Shown: positions 25,591-35,018, numbered from the stretch's first letter. The stretch: DNA of 64,000 bases from Bacteroidota bacterium (GCA_040388375.1 JAZKBU010000006.1:310001-374000), one strand, 5' to 3'. The notes: generated from the letters alone by a model not told the origin. Numbers and translations are program-made.

Positions 25591-25620
25591 TTGACCAACC
25601 GAGGCTAAATACTATATTTG
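25591..25620 (+). promoter_or_regulatory. Promoter of lpxC-fabZ
   Basis: TTG (25591-25593), a 19-base spacer and TATATTTG (25613-25620) form a textbook Bacteroidota promoter. It places transcription start at about 25627, which rules out the upstream TTG at 25618 as start codon and supports the ATG at 25675. Confidence 0.8.
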
Positions 25621-25638
25621 AGCCCTAATTTTAAAAAA

Positions 25639-25659
25639 AGCTACCCTATCGGAGTAGCT
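25639..25659 (+). promoter_or_regulatory. Hairpin in the lpxC 5' leader
   Basis: AGCTAC (25639-25644) pairs with GTAGCT (25654-25659) around a CCTATCGGA loop, within the predicted leader 16 bases before the ATG. It has an A-run before it but no T-run after it, so it is not a terminator. The sequence closely resembles the terminator at 13185-13215. Confidence 0.45.
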
Positions 25660-25674
25660 GAAAATCAGCAAAGA

Positions 25675-27060
25675 ATGAAACAAACAACCATAAAAAGTGC
25701 GGTAAGTTTAAGTGGTGTAGGACTACATACAGGTCAGGAGGTTACCATGACTTTTAATCCGGCTCCGGAAAACTACGGTATTAAATTTCAACGAATTGAT
25801 TTACCAAACAAACCAATAATTGATGCCGATGTTGACAACGTAACTGATTTAAGCAGAGGTACCACATTAGAACAAAATGGAGGTAAAGTAAACACAGTAG
25901 AGCATGTAATGGCTTCGTTAGCTGGTTTAGAAATAGACAACTGTTTAGTACATATTGATGCAGACGAAACACCCATTATGGATGGTAGTTCGCAATACTT
26001 TATTAAAGCACTTAAAGAAGTAGGTATATTAGAACAAAATGCAGAACGCGAATATTTCACCCTGCCATCTAATATTTATTATACCGAAGAAGACAGACAA
26101 GTAGAAATGATAGCCATGCCTTTAGACGATTATCGCCTGACAGTAATGGTTGATTACAACTCACCGGTATTAGGTAGCCAGCATGCTTCAATTACCAGCT
26201 TAAAAGAGTTTGAATCAGAAATATCATCGTGTCGTACTTTCTGCTTTTTACACGAGTTAGAAATGCTATACAACAACAACTTAATCAGAGGTGGCGATTT
26301 AAACAACGCCATTGTAATTGTTGATAGAATAATACAAGACGATGAACTGGAACATTTGGCTAAAATGTTTAACAAGCCAAAAGTAGAAGTAAAAAAAGAA
26401 GGCATTTTAAACAATGTTGATTTACGTTTTCACAATGAGCCTGCTCGTCATAAACTATTGGATTTAGTTGGCGATTTGGCTTTAATCGGTACACCCATTA
26501 AAGCACAGATTATGGCAGCTCGCCCCGGGCATGCAGCCAATATAGCTTTTGGTAAAAAAATAAAAGCATTAATTAAAAAAACACGTAGTCAGGTAAACGT
26601 TCCTAAATACGATCCAAATAAAATACCTTTATACAACACACAGGATATTGCAAAAATGCTTCCACATAGAAGTCCGTTTTTGCTGGTAGACAAAGTGCTT
26701 GAAATGGGTAAAAGCTATTTAACAGCAGTAAAAAATGTAACCTTTAACGAGCCGTTTTTCCCTGGCCATTTTCCTGGCAACCCGGTTATGCCTGGTGTAT
26801 TAATTATTGAAGCTATGGCACAAGCAGGTGGCGTTTTGGTTCTATCGCAAGTAGAAGACCCTGAAAACTACAACACCTACTTTATGAAAATAGACAATGC
26901 TAAGTTTAAAGATAAAGTAGTACCGGGAGATACTTTGGTATTCAGGTTAGACTTAATTGCTCCGGTAAGAAGAGGTGTATGTGTAATGAAGGCATCAGCG
27001 TTTGTAGGAGAAAAGCTAGTGTGCGAGGCAGAATTGATGGCACAGGTAATAAAAAAATAA
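25675..27060 (+). CDS. lpxC-fabZ: Fused LpxC deacetylase / FabZ dehydratase
   Basis: A 461-residue bifunctional protein. Residues 1 to about 300 are LpxC, the zinc enzyme that deacetylates UDP-3-O-acyl-GlcNAc, the committed step of lipid A synthesis: [13 protein letters not shown] with zinc ligand H77, TPIMDGSS, and [14 protein letters not shown] with the remaining ligands. Residues from about 325 are FabZ, (3R)-hydroxyacyl-ACP dehydratase: [11 protein letters not shown] (H331) and [14 protein letters not shown] (H365) with EAMAQAGG. The fusion is characteristic of Bacteroidota. I start at ATG 25675, because upstream codons from TTG 25618 overlap the promoter and add residues absent from LpxC. 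It is followed 76 bases later by lpxA. Confidence 0.96.
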   Translation: MKQTTIKSAVSLSGVGLHTGQEVTMTFNPAPENYGIKFQRIDLPNKPIIDADVDNVTDLSRGTTLEQNGGKVNTVEHVMASLAGLEIDNCLVHIDADETPIMDGSSQYFIKALKEVGILEQNAEREYFTLPSNIYYTEEDRQVEMIAMPLDDYRLTVMVDYNSPVLGSQHASITSLKEFESEISSCRTFCFLHELEMLYNNNLIRGGDLNNAIVIVDRIIQDDELEHLAKMFNKPKVEVKKEGILNNVDLRFHNEPARHKLLDLVGDLALIGTPIKAQIMAARPGHAANIAFGKKIKALIKKTRSQVNVPKYDPNKIPLYNTQDIAKMLPHRSPFLLVDKVLEMGKSYLTAVKNVTFNEPFFPGHFPGNPVMPGVLIIEAMAQAGGVLVLSQVEDPENYNTYFMKIDNAKFKDKVVPGDTLVFRLDLIAPVRRGVCVMKASAFVGEKLVCEAELMAQVIKK

Positions 27061-27136
27061 AATAAACAGAAACAAAATTTAGAAGGGCAAAAGACTATCT
27101 CCTCACACCAGAAAGCCAATAGCCATTAGCTTATAT

Positions 27137-27922
27137 ATGATATCAAACCTAGCACAAATAGACACCAGAGCCAAAATTGGCGCTAACGTAGTAATAGGCC
27201 CTTTTACTACCATTTACGATAATGTGGAAATAGGCGAGGGAACCGAAATAGGAACCAACGTAACCATATATCCGGGTGCACGCATAGGCAAAAATTGTAA
27301 AATATTTCCGGGTGCCGTTATTAGTGCAGTACCACAAGATTTAAAATTTGTAGGTGAAGAAACCTTTGCCATTATTGGCGACAATACAACTATCAGAGAA
27401 TGTGTAACCATAAACCGTGGTACAAAAGATAAATTTAAAACAGAAGTAGGCAGCAATTGCTTATTAATGGCTTATGTGCATTTAGCACACGATTGTATTA
27501 TAGGCAGCAACGTAATTATAGCCAATGGCGTGCAAGTAGCGGGCCATGTAAACATTGCCGACTTTGCTCGTATTGGCGGACTTTCAGCCATACACCAGTT
27601 TGTAAAAATAGGACGTAACGTAATGATTGAAGGTGGTAGTATGGTTACTAAAGATATTCCACCTTATGTAATTGCAGGTCGTTACCCGGTAAGTTACGAA
27701 GGCGTTAACTCAATAGGTTTAAAACGAAATGGCTTTACTCAGGAAGAAGTAAATACCATACAAGATACTTATAGAATTATTTTTATTCATAACAACAACG
27801 TAAGCAAAGGTATTAACCAAGTAGAAGATGCAATTAAACCATCCGTATTACGTGATGAAATTTTAGAGTTTATCAGAACCTCAGAAAGAGGTGTAATGAA
27901 AGGCTTTAACAAAGGTAAATAA
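27137..27922 (+). CDS. lpxA: Acyl-ACP--UDP-N-acetylglucosamine O-acyltransferase
   Basis: A 261-residue left-handed beta-helix protein, the first enzyme of lipid A synthesis. Hexapeptide repeats run from residue 8 to about 185 (IGANVVIGPFTTIYDNVEIG and onward). HLAHDCIIGSNVIIANGVQVAGH carries the catalytic His (about H118 region) and IHQFVKIGRNVMIEGGSMV follows. The C-terminal helical domain is present (VNTIQDTYRIIF). Length is normal. It is directly downstream of lpxC-fabZ without a separate promoter that I can see, so the two form an operon ended by a strong terminator. Confidence 0.96.
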   Translation: MISNLAQIDTRAKIGANVVIGPFTTIYDNVEIGEGTEIGTNVTIYPGARIGKNCKIFPGAVISAVPQDLKFVGEETFAIIGDNTTIRECVTINRGTKDKFKTEVGSNCLLMAYVHLAHDCIIGSNVIIANGVQVAGHVNIADFARIGGLSAIHQFVKIGRNVMIEGGSMVTKDIPPYVIAGRYPVSYEGVNSIGLKRNGFTQEEVNTIQDTYRIIFIHNNNVSKGINQVEDAIKPSVLRDEILEFIRTSERGVMKGFNKGK

Positions 27923-27945
27923 GCCCATTCATTATCATATTATCA

Positions 27946-27977
27946 AAAAAAGAGGTGCTGCATAGCACCTCTTTTTT
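27946..27977. terminator. Bidirectional terminator between lpxA and uvrB
   Basis: A 14-bp stem (27946-27959 with 27964-27977, core GAGGTGCT) with a GCAT loop, and A-run and T-run arms. Confidence 0.9.
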
Positions 27978-28005
27978 GTTTTAGCAGTGTTGCTTAAAAA
28001 CATTA

Positions 28006-30039
28006 TTAAGCAAGTTCTTCTAATCTTTTTTGTAAAGCAAACATTTCATCGCGCAAGCGGGCTGCTTCCATAAAGTCCATGTCTTTGGCTGCCTTTTGCA
28101 TACGTTTTTGCGTTTCTGCAGCCATTTTCTCTAATTTAGGCTTACTTAAATATTCTACAATTGGATCGGCTGCTATATTAAACTCTTCAGGCTCTACATA
28201 AGCTTTTGGCTCCGGAGCTAAAATAGTTCGCGCATCTGCCAATTCTGTTTGTTTTAATATTTCCTCACGCGAACGTTTAATCGTTCTAGGTGTAATCCCA
28301 TGTAAAGTATTATAAGCTATTTGCTTTTCCCTTCTTCTATCCGTTTCGTTAATAGTACGCTGCATACTATCCGTCATTTTATCAGCATACATAATTACCT
28401 TACCCCTATCGTTACGTGCTGCCCTACCAATGGTTTGAGTCAATGATTTATCGTTGCGTAAAAACCCTTCCTTATCCGCATCCATAATGGCCACCAAACT
28501 TACTTCAGGTAAATCCAATCCTTCGCGCAATAAGTTTACGCCAATTAATACATCAAATACACCTAAACGCAAATCGCGGAGTATTTCTACCCTGTCTAAC
28601 GTTTTTATTTCACTATGAATATAACGGCATTTTATATTAAGCTTACTCATGTACTTACTTAATTCTTCAGCCATACGTTTGGTTAAAGTAGTAACCAAAA
28701 TTCTATCGCCCATTTTTATGCGTTCATCAATTTCATCCAATAAATCATCTACCTGATTTAAACACGGGCGCACTTCAATGGTTGGATCCAATAAACCTGT
28801 TGGGCGAATAATCTGTTCTACCACTACTCCTTCTGCCTGACGTATTTCATACTCTGCAGGAGTTGCACTTACATAAACCGTTTGGCCTATCATACTTTCA
28901 AATTCATTAAACTGCAATGGTCTGTTATCCATAGCCGATGGCAATCTAAAACCATATTCTACCAGATTTTGTTTCCTGCTTCTATCGCCACCGTACATTG
29001 CTCGTACCTGCGGAATACTCACATGGCTTTCATCCACCATTAAAACAAAATCTTTCGGAAAATAATCTAAAATACAAAAAGGTCTATCACCAGGCTTACG
29101 CTTATCCATATACCTGCTGTAATTTTCTATACCACTACAATAACCCAGTTCACGCATCATTTCTAAATCAAAATTGGTACGTTCTTCCAAACGTTTTGCT
29201 TCCAAATGTTTTCCTATCGATTTAAAATATTCAATCTGCGCGACCAAATCATCTTGGATTTCGTACATGGCTTCATGCAACTGCTCTTTGGGCGTTACAT
29301 AAATATTAGCTGGGAAAATAGCAATATCAGTCATTGACTCTTGTTTTTTTCCGCTAACAGGGTCTATTACATCAATACTTTCAATTTCATTTCCAAAAAA
29401 CGAAATACGAAAAGCAAAATCAGCATAAGCCGGATATACATCTAAAATATCACCTTTAACCCTAAAATTTCCCCTGTTAAAATCTGCTGTTGTGCGGCTA
29501 TACAATGAATCAACTAAAGCATACAATACCGTATTGCGTACTATTTTTTGCCCCACATGCAAACGCACTATACTACTTTCATAATCCTTTGGATTACCGG
29601 CACCATAAATACAACTAACCGAAGCTACCACCAATACATCTCTCCTGCCGGAAAGTAAAGCCGAAGTAGTAGAAAGACGCATCTTTTCTATTTCTTCATT
29701 AATAGCTAAATCCTTTTCAATATAAGTATTACTTGAAGGGATAAAAGCCTCAGGTTGATAATAATCGTAATACGAAACAAAATACTCAATTCTGTTTTCA
29801 GGAAAAAACTGTTTAAACTCGCTATACAATTGAGCAACCAATGTTTTATTATGGCTCAATATTAAAGTAGGTCGTTGTATTTGTGCTATTACATTGGCCA
29901 TGGTAAATGTTTTACCACTACCAGTAACACCCAATAAAACCTGGCTTTTATCGCCACGATTCAACCCCTCTACCAATGATTTGATAGCGCTTGGCTGGTC
30001 GCCAGTTGGCAAATATTCGCTTGTTAACTTAAATTCCAC
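28006..30039 (-). CDS. uvrB: Excinuclease ABC subunit B
   Basis: A 677-residue DNA-repair helicase-like protein. Walker A GVTGSGKTFT (about 38-47), YYDYYQPEAFIPSSNTYIEKD (the beta-hairpin that probes the damaged strand), Walker B DESH, helicase motif V/VI segments (VLIGVNLLREGLDLPEVSL, QTIGRAARN) and a C-terminal UVR motif (MDFMEAARLRDEMFALQKRL) are all seen. With UvrA it verifies lesions and then loads UvrC. It starts at GTG (30039): GTG-GAA-TTT, immediately ahead of the conserved FKLTSEYLPTGDQP. It is a single gene. Confidence 0.97.
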   Translation of the reverse strand: MEFKLTSEYLPTGDQPSAIKSLVEGLNRGDKSQVLLGVTGSGKTFTMANVIAQIQRPTLILSHNKTLVAQLYSEFKQFFPENRIEYFVSYYDYYQPEAFIPSSNTYIEKDLAINEEIEKMRLSTTSALLSGRRDVLVVASVSCIYGAGNPKDYESSIVRLHVGQKIVRNTVLYALVDSLYSRTTADFNRGNFRVKGDILDVYPAYADFAFRISFFGNEIESIDVIDPVSGKKQESMTDIAIFPANIYVTPKEQLHEAMYEIQDDLVAQIEYFKSIGKHLEAKRLEERTNFDLEMMRELGYCSGIENYSRYMDKRKPGDRPFCILDYFPKDFVLMVDESHVSIPQVRAMYGGDRSRKQNLVEYGFRLPSAMDNRPLQFNEFESMIGQTVYVSATPAEYEIRQAEGVVVEQIIRPTGLLDPTIEVRPCLNQVDDLLDEIDERIKMGDRILVTTLTKRMAEELSKYMSKLNIKCRYIHSEIKTLDRVEILRDLRLGVFDVLIGVNLLREGLDLPEVSLVAIMDADKEGFLRNDKSLTQTIGRAARNDRGKVIMYADKMTDSMQRTINETDRRREKQIAYNTLHGITPRTIKRSREEILKQTELADARTILAPEPKAYVEPEEFNIAADPIVEYLSKPKLEKMAAETQKRMQKAAKDMDFMEAARLRDEMFALQKRLEELA

Positions 30040-30302
30040 GTTACAAATTTATAGTATTTTAATGTTTGTGGGAGAAATAGATTTTGTAAAAAATAGTTCC
30101 TCCATTTATAGCTATCAAATACAATTTACAATAGCCTTTTAACAAAGTGAAATATTGTAAATAATTATTATAAAGGCTTCAAGCGCATGAATAGCTTTAC
30201 TTTCTATAAAACTAAACTGGTAACATACCCATGTGCTTAAATTAAACAATTGTAGTATTCATAAGTTTACTTTCTTTGTGCTATTAAAAAATTATTAGTT
30301 TT

Positions 30303-30809
30303 ATGAGAGTAGCCTATTTATTAATTTTAGCTGTTTTATTAGTTGCGGCTTGTAAATCGCCAAGAGAGAAAAAAATAGATTATATAAACAGTTTAGAAGC
30401 CAGTGACAGTGCTTACAATTTAAACCAGATGACAGAATTGTATTGGAATTACATTGATTATGCCGATAAATATCCGGACGATTTAAGAACACCTGAATAC
30501 CTAATTAAAGCCGCTCAAAGAAGCAGTTCATTAAATAAAGCAGAAGAAGGTATTCGTTTACTGGAAAGACTATTAAAAACCTACCCAAGCTCTAAATTTT
30601 GTGAACAGGCTCTATTTACCATGGCCTTTAGTTACGAGAACAACTTAAACGACTTTGATAAAGCACGCAAATATTATACAGAGTTTTTGCAGAAATATCC
30701 TAAAAGTGAACTGGCTGAAGATGCTAAACTATCGCTTGATGCGTTGGGGAAATCACCGGAAGAGTTTTTAGAATCTATTCAAAAAGACAGCACCTTTGAT
30801 AAAAACTAG
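30303..30809 (+). CDS. TPR lipoprotein (BamD/YbgF-like repeat)
   Basis: A 168-residue lipoprotein (lipobox VAAC, about Cys17) with helical TPR-like repeats: TPEYLIKAAQRSSSLNKAEEGIRLLERLLKTYPSS and the second unit ALFTMAFSYENNLNDFDKARKYYTEFLQKYPKS, each ending in the YP-x-S of YbgF/BamD-type tetratricopeptides. It is too short for BamD. It may be a scaffold in the outer-membrane inner leaflet; the partner is unknown. Its last 4 bases overlap the end of the convergent cdaA gene. Confidence 0.8.
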   Translation: MRVAYLLILAVLLVAACKSPREKKIDYINSLEASDSAYNLNQMTELYWNYIDYADKYPDDLRTPEYLIKAAQRSSSLNKAEEGIRLLERLLKTYPSSKFCEQALFTMAFSYENNLNDFDKARKYYTEFLQKYPKSELAEDAKLSLDALGKSPEEFLESIQKDSTFDKN

Positions 30810-31600
30810 TGAGATGGCTGCAACTCGATATTCAACAAATCAATGAGTTGTTCCCTATCAATAGCCTCTTTTATTTTACCCTCTTTAACAAAACTGATAT
30901 ACCCCCTTTCCTCGCTTATAACTAAGCAAATAGCATCCGTTTGCTCCGTTATACCAATGGCTGAAAGGTGGCGCAATCCATATTTGTTAATCATATCAGG
31001 ATTATCACTAACAGGTAAAACACAATTAACAGCCTTTATTCTTCCTTTAGCTATAATCATAGCGCCATCATGCAAAGGACTATTTTTATTAAAAATACTC
31101 AATATTAACCTACGGCTCAAATGAGCATCAATAGCTTCGCCACTGGCAGCCAAAAACCTCATTTCACTTGTTTTAGGAAATATAATAATAGCGCCCGTAT
31201 GCGTCTCGGCCAACGCCTGACAAGCATCTACAATGTCCGCAAAATCAACAGTTATGTTTTCATCTAATTTCCATTTCCATGGAAAAATATGCCACCAGCG
31301 TTTATTCTCACCCAAAAAGGAACGCCTGCCTATAATCAATAAAAATTTTCTGATTTCCTGTTGAAATACAATCAATACCGCCACTACACCAAACTGTGCA
31401 AAACCACCTAAAATGGTTTCTAACAAAGGCATTTCAAAATATTTAACTACCCACCAAAATGCATACAGTGTGAGCAGGCCAATCATAATATTAAACGCCA
31501 AACTTCCTTTCAGCCTTACAAACAATTGCCAGCTAAATAATAGCACCAGCAATATATCCACTAGGTTAATCCAACTAAATTTATAGCTTAAAATATCCAT
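30806..31600 (-). CDS. cdaA: Diadenylate cyclase (CdaA type)
   Basis: A 264-residue membrane enzyme that makes c-di-AMP from two ATP. Three N-terminal transmembrane helices (about 12-85) are followed by a DAC domain (about 100-250) with HTGAIIIF, the DGA motif in LHDGAMII (about 175-182) and RHLSAIGI, the variant of the RHR motif (about 206-213). In Bacteroidota the gene usually lies with folP, as here (folP is 59 bases upstream on the same strand), and they are probably co-transcribed. c-di-AMP generally controls potassium and osmotic balance. No receptor gene is visible in the window. Confidence 0.93.
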   Translation of the reverse strand: MDILSYKFSWINLVDILLVLLFSWQLFVRLKGSLAFNIMIGLLTLYAFWWVVKYFEMPLLETILGGFAQFGVVAVLIVFQQEIRKFLLIIGRRSFLGENKRWWHIFPWKWKLDENITVDFADIVDACQALAETHTGAIIIFPKTSEMRFLAASGEAIDAHLSRRLILSIFNKNSPLHDGAMIIAKGRIKAVNCVLPVSDNPDMINKYGLRHLSAIGITEQTDAICLVISEERGYISFVKEGKIKEAIDREQLIDLLNIELQPSH

Positions 31601-31659
31601 GTCGCAACTGCGATTATATTACTTTTTTTACTTTTTCCCGCAAATAAGCCTTTATACAA

Positions 31660-32517
31660 CTAGTTATCAGCTTCTTGCCCCATCAATCGGTTGTAAATAT
31701 TAACACATTCCATGGCTTCCTTCACATCATGTACCCTTAAAATATTGGCTCCATGCATCAAAGCAATTGTATTCGCTACTGTTGTTCCATTCAAAGCATT
31801 TGCAGCCTCCTCATTAATTACCTTTTGAATCATTTTTTTGCGCGACATACCTGCCAATATTGGCAAACCCAATATTTCAAATTGCTTGAGTTTGTTTAAC
31901 AATTCGTAGTTATGAGCTAGATTCTTGCCAAAACCAAAACCCGAATCAACAATTAAATCAGCCACACCTTGTTGTCTTAAATAATTAATTTTAGGGACAA
32001 AATAGTCAATAATATCAAGCACTACATTGCTGTAAGTTGGTTTTAACTGCATGGTTTTACTATTGCCTTGCTTATGCATCATTATATAAGGTACCTTACA
32101 TTCCACCACTACATTAAACATATCAACATCATCATCTCCGGCCGACACATCATTAATAATACTCACTCCGGCTAAAACAGCTTGTTTAGCCACTTGTGCA
32201 TGAAAAGTATCAATAGAAAAAACTGCTTGAGGAAACTGTTTAACCAATGCTTCAATAATAGGAATAGCTACAGCTAATTCTTTCTCTGCCTCAATTATAT
32301 CAGCACCCGGCCTTGTTGATTGCGCTCCGATATCAATAATAGTAGCCCCTTCCTGTAGCATTTTTTCAGTTTGAAAAATAGCCGCATCTAACCTATTATG
32401 TTTACCTCCATCAAAAAAACTATCCGCTGTAATGTTTAAAATTCCCATTACAATTGGTTTTTCAATGCTTATAAGCCTTCCCTTACAATTAATATATTTT
32501 TTAGTTTGCAATGTCAA
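31660..32517 (-). CDS. folP: Dihydropteroate synthase
   Basis: A 285-residue TIM-barrel enzyme that joins p-aminobenzoate to dihydropterin pyrophosphate in folate synthesis. Diagnostic segments are MGILNITADSFFDGGK (about 24-39), IDIGAQSTRPGA, SIDTFHAQVAKQAV, INDVSAGDDD, IVDSGFGFGKN, GMSRKKMIQ and the C-terminal RVHDVKEAMECV. All expected pterin and pABA contact motifs appear. The start is TTG (32517), since no ATG or GTG lies between an upstream stop and the conserved region. It is divergent from the DUF1599 gene and just upstream of cdaA. Confidence 0.96.
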   Translation of the reverse strand: MTLQTKKYINCKGRLISIEKPIVMGILNITADSFFDGGKHNRLDAAIFQTEKMLQEGATIIDIGAQSTRPGADIIEAEKELAVAIPIIEALVKQFPQAVFSIDTFHAQVAKQAVLAGVSIINDVSAGDDDVDMFNVVVECKVPYIMMHKQGNSKTMQLKPTYSNVVLDIIDYFVPKINYLRQQGVADLIVDSGFGFGKNLAHNYELLNKLKQFEILGLPILAGMSRKKMIQKVINEEAANALNGTTVANTIALMHGANILRVHDVKEAMECVNIYNRLMGQEADN

Positions 32518-32637
32518 TACCCTGTTTATTTTTGTGCAATATTAAGTAGGTTTAGCTTATTAGTGATAAGTAATTTATAATATACCATTCTATCACACCA
32601 AAAAGGTATAAGCATAACTGAAACTGTAAAACATTAT

Positions 32638-33198
32638 ATGAGCAAAACAGCTATCCAATACGATTCAGTTATAAAAAATTGCAGAACCGTTTTTATCAAT
32701 AAAAACCATGACTATGGAACTTCATGGCGCATTATGCGCATTAGCAGTATCATTGATCAGATATATATTAAAGCAACACGCATCCGGACCATTGAAGAAA
32801 AAGGCACCATGAAAGTAGATGAGGGTATAGAACCTGAATTTATGGGTATTATTAACTACTGTGTAATGGGTTTAATTCAACTGGATTTGGTTAACGATAA
32901 AAATATGGATTTAGAAAGTTCATTTTTAACCAATTTATATGACAAGCATATAGCCAATACAAAAGCTTTAATGGAAGAAAAAAACCACGATTATGGCGAA
33001 GTATGGCGCGACATGTTAGTTACCACTTTTACTGATATGTTGCTTATGCGTATACAGCGCATGAAACAAATACTGGAAAACAAAGGAAAAACGATAGCCA
33101 GTGAAGGCATAGAAAGCAACTTGCAAGACATGATCAATTATTCTGTTTTTGCTTTAATACAATTATCAGAACAGAATAATTCAAGTAGTAAAAACTAA
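32638..33198 (+). CDS. DUF1599 (nucleotide-modification-associated) protein with an internal duplication
   Basis: A 186-residue protein built from two copies of the same module. Copy 1 has NKNHDYGTSWR (21-31) and INYCVMGLIQL (72-82); copy 2 has EKNHDYGEVWR (114-124) and INYSVFALIQL (166-176). The spacing between the two motifs is nearly equal in each copy. This matches Pfam DUF1599, described as nucleotide modification-associated domain 1; no enzymatic role is established to my knowledge. It is adjacent to folP (divergent) and a DoxX-like gene, a neighbourhood often seen in Bacteroidota. Confidence 0.87.
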   Translation: MSKTAIQYDSVIKNCRTVFINKNHDYGTSWRIMRISSIIDQIYIKATRIRTIEEKGTMKVDEGIEPEFMGIINYCVMGLIQLDLVNDKNMDLESSFLTNLYDKHIANTKALMEEKNHDYGEVWRDMLVTTFTDMLLMRIQRMKQILENKGKTIASEGIESNLQDMINYSVFALIQLSEQNNSSSKN

Positions 33199-33230
33199 TT
33201 CATCCATACAATTAAAAACAATACAATAGC

Positions 33231-34343
33231 ATGAAAATTATAACACAAATAAGTCGAATTTTTGTAGGCGTACTATTTATTATTTCAGGCTTAATAAAAG
33301 CCAACGATACACTGGGGTTTAGTTACAAACTGGAAGAATACTTTGAAGTATTCAACATGACCTTTTTTGTACCTTATGCAGTTGGTTTGGCTATGTTCAT
33401 TTGCATTTTCGAAATTATATGTGGTATAGCCCTTTTATTAGGCGCTTACACCAAATTAAATGCATGGTTGCTGTTGCTCATGATAGTGTTTTTTACTCTA
33501 CTCACAGGCTACTCTGCCATTACCCACAAAGTAACCGACTGTGGCTGCTTTGGCGATGCCGTTAAGTTAAAACCTATCGAATCCTTCTATAAAGATTTGA
33601 TACTTTTAGCACTCATCCTAATTATATTTTTAGGACAAAAACATATTCAACCTTTAATGAAAAAAACATTGCAAAATTTAGCCATGTCCGTTTCATTATT
33701 AGTGGTAAGCTTTTTTACTTTTTACACCTATATGTTTTTACCCGTTAAAGATTTTTTACCTTATAAAATTGGAAACAATATCAAAGAAAAAATGGTATGC
33801 CCTCCGGGCTCACCTGTTGACTCTATTGTAATGATGTTTGTATATGAAAAAAATGGCGTTAAAGAAGAATTTGACATGAACCATATTCCATCAGATACCA
33901 ACTATAAATTTGTTGACAGAAAAGATGTAGTAGTGAGAGAAGGATGTAAACCACCTATCCATGATTTTAACTTAACAGGTGAAAACGATATTAACTATAC
34001 CGATAGTTTATTTGCCAGTCAGGGATATAAATTAGTACTCGTTCAAAAATCAATTGATGAAGGAAGAAAAGGCTTAGAAAAACAAATAGCACAATTGGCT
34101 GCTGATTGTATCAACGATAAAAAAGAATTTTGGGCTTTAACCTCTACTTCTGCTGATAGAACAGAAAAATACAGGCACGAAAATCAAATGGCATTTAAAT
34201 ACTATATGGTTGATGTGGTTCCACTTAAATCAATGGTTCGTTCAAACCCAGGCCTTATATTAATGAAAGGAAGCACCGTTGTAAAAAAATGGAGCGCTTA
34301 TAACTTCCCTACTTATGATATAGTGGTGAAATACATGCAATAA
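33231..34343 (+). CDS. DoxX-like membrane protein of the BT_3928 type
   Basis: A 370-residue inner-membrane protein. The N-terminal four-helix DoxX-like unit (about 1-140, RIFVGVLFIISGLIKANDTLGFSYKLEEYF) carries the pair of Cys in DCGCFGDA (about 102-109) that is typical of MauE/DoxX relatives. A fifth helix follows (about 148-170), then a periplasmic domain (about 180-370) with CPPGSP and a thioredoxin-like layout (EFWALTSTSADRTEKYRHENQMAF, PGLILMKGSTVVKKW). The Cys pair and thioredoxin-like C-terminus suggest thiol-redox chemistry, but no canonical CxxC is seen in the C-terminal domain. It is 32 bases after the DUF1599 gene. Confidence 0.82.
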   Translation: MKIITQISRIFVGVLFIISGLIKANDTLGFSYKLEEYFEVFNMTFFVPYAVGLAMFICIFEIICGIALLLGAYTKLNAWLLLLMIVFFTLLTGYSAITHKVTDCGCFGDAVKLKPIESFYKDLILLALILIIFLGQKHIQPLMKKTLQNLAMSVSLLVVSFFTFYTYMFLPVKDFLPYKIGNNIKEKMVCPPGSPVDSIVMMFVYEKNGVKEEFDMNHIPSDTNYKFVDRKDVVVREGCKPPIHDFNLTGENDINYTDSLFASQGYKLVLVQKSIDEGRKGLEKQIAQLAADCINDKKEFWALTSTSADRTEKYRHENQMAFKYYMVDVVPLKSMVRSNPGLILMKGSTVVKKWSAYNFPTYDIVVKYMQ

Positions 34344-34402
34344 AGAGTTCATTGCTTAAGTAAATACACTCCTTATCCATTCATTGTTTAGTTTTATCAA
34401 TC

Positions 34403-34918
34403 ATCGAAAAATCCATTACATATATTGTTGGTATGCCGGGCAGTGGTAAATCATCATGGGGCAAACAATTAGCCAAACGGGTTAATTATGCATTCGTTGA
34501 TTTAGATGATTTAATTGAACAAGAAGAAAAGCAAAGTATCATCACCATTTTCCAAACCCAGGGCGAAGCCTTTTTTCGTGAATTAGAACATAAATATTTA
34601 CTCCGTACAACGAGGTTAATAAAAACCATAGTTAGTTGTGGAGGAGGCACTGCAAGTCATTATAATAATATGGAATTAATGAACAAGCATGGAAAAACTA
34701 TTTATTTAAATGCATCAAAAGGCTTATTGGCTGATAGAATTTTTAACGCTAAGAAGCCCAGACCTATGTTTAAAGACCTTTCAAAGGAAGAAATTGAAAA
34801 AAAAATCGACCTCCTTCTATCTGAAAGAGAATCGTTTTTCAAACTCGCTCAATATACCTTTAGTGTTCCTCAAGAAAGCCTGCAAAGCTTTGTCAATAAA
34901 GCATCTTGGCTTATTTAA
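34403..34918 (+). CDS. aroK: Shikimate kinase (start codon unusual, probably ATC)
   Basis: About 171 residues. The P-loop GMPGSGKSSWGK lies at the very N-terminus, followed by the shikimate-binding VDLDDLIE, FRELEHK and VSCGGGTA motifs and the lid RPMF. The first ATG (34433) would start inside the P-loop and delete the first beta-strand that every P-loop kinase needs. The frame continues upstream as E-K-S-I-T-Y-I-V-G, exactly a first strand, and reaches a stop without any ATG, GTG or TTG; tandem ATC codons at 34400-34405 are the natural start. It phosphorylates shikimate for aromatic amino acid synthesis. It is a single gene between the DoxX-like gene and HU. Confidence 0.9.
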   Translation: MEKSITYIVGMPGSGKSSWGKQLAKRVNYAFVDLDDLIEQEEKQSIITIFQTQGEAFFRELEHKYLLRTTRLIKTIVSCGGGTASHYNNMELMNKHGKTIYLNASKGLLADRIFNAKKPRPMFKDLSKEEIEKKIDLLLSERESFFKLAQYTFSVPQESLQSFVNKASWLI

Positions 34919-35018
34919 CGTTAGACTTAGAAAGACAAAAAAGCCGCAGACATGCGAATCTGTTGATAATGTGTGAAAATTTTGTTTTATTTTTTTTCTA
35001 AAAAAAATATGGCAACAC

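Noticed and set aside
25618-25674. Upstream TTG start for lpxC-fabZ giving 19 extra residues
   Set aside because: It overlaps the TATATTTG -7 box, lies before the expected transcription start, and adds residues not belonging to LpxC.
30040-30302. Possible RNA gene in the uvrB-TPR lipoprotein gap
   Set aside because: Uniformly AT-rich, no stable stem or tRNA-like sequence seen; treated as ordinary intergenic DNA.
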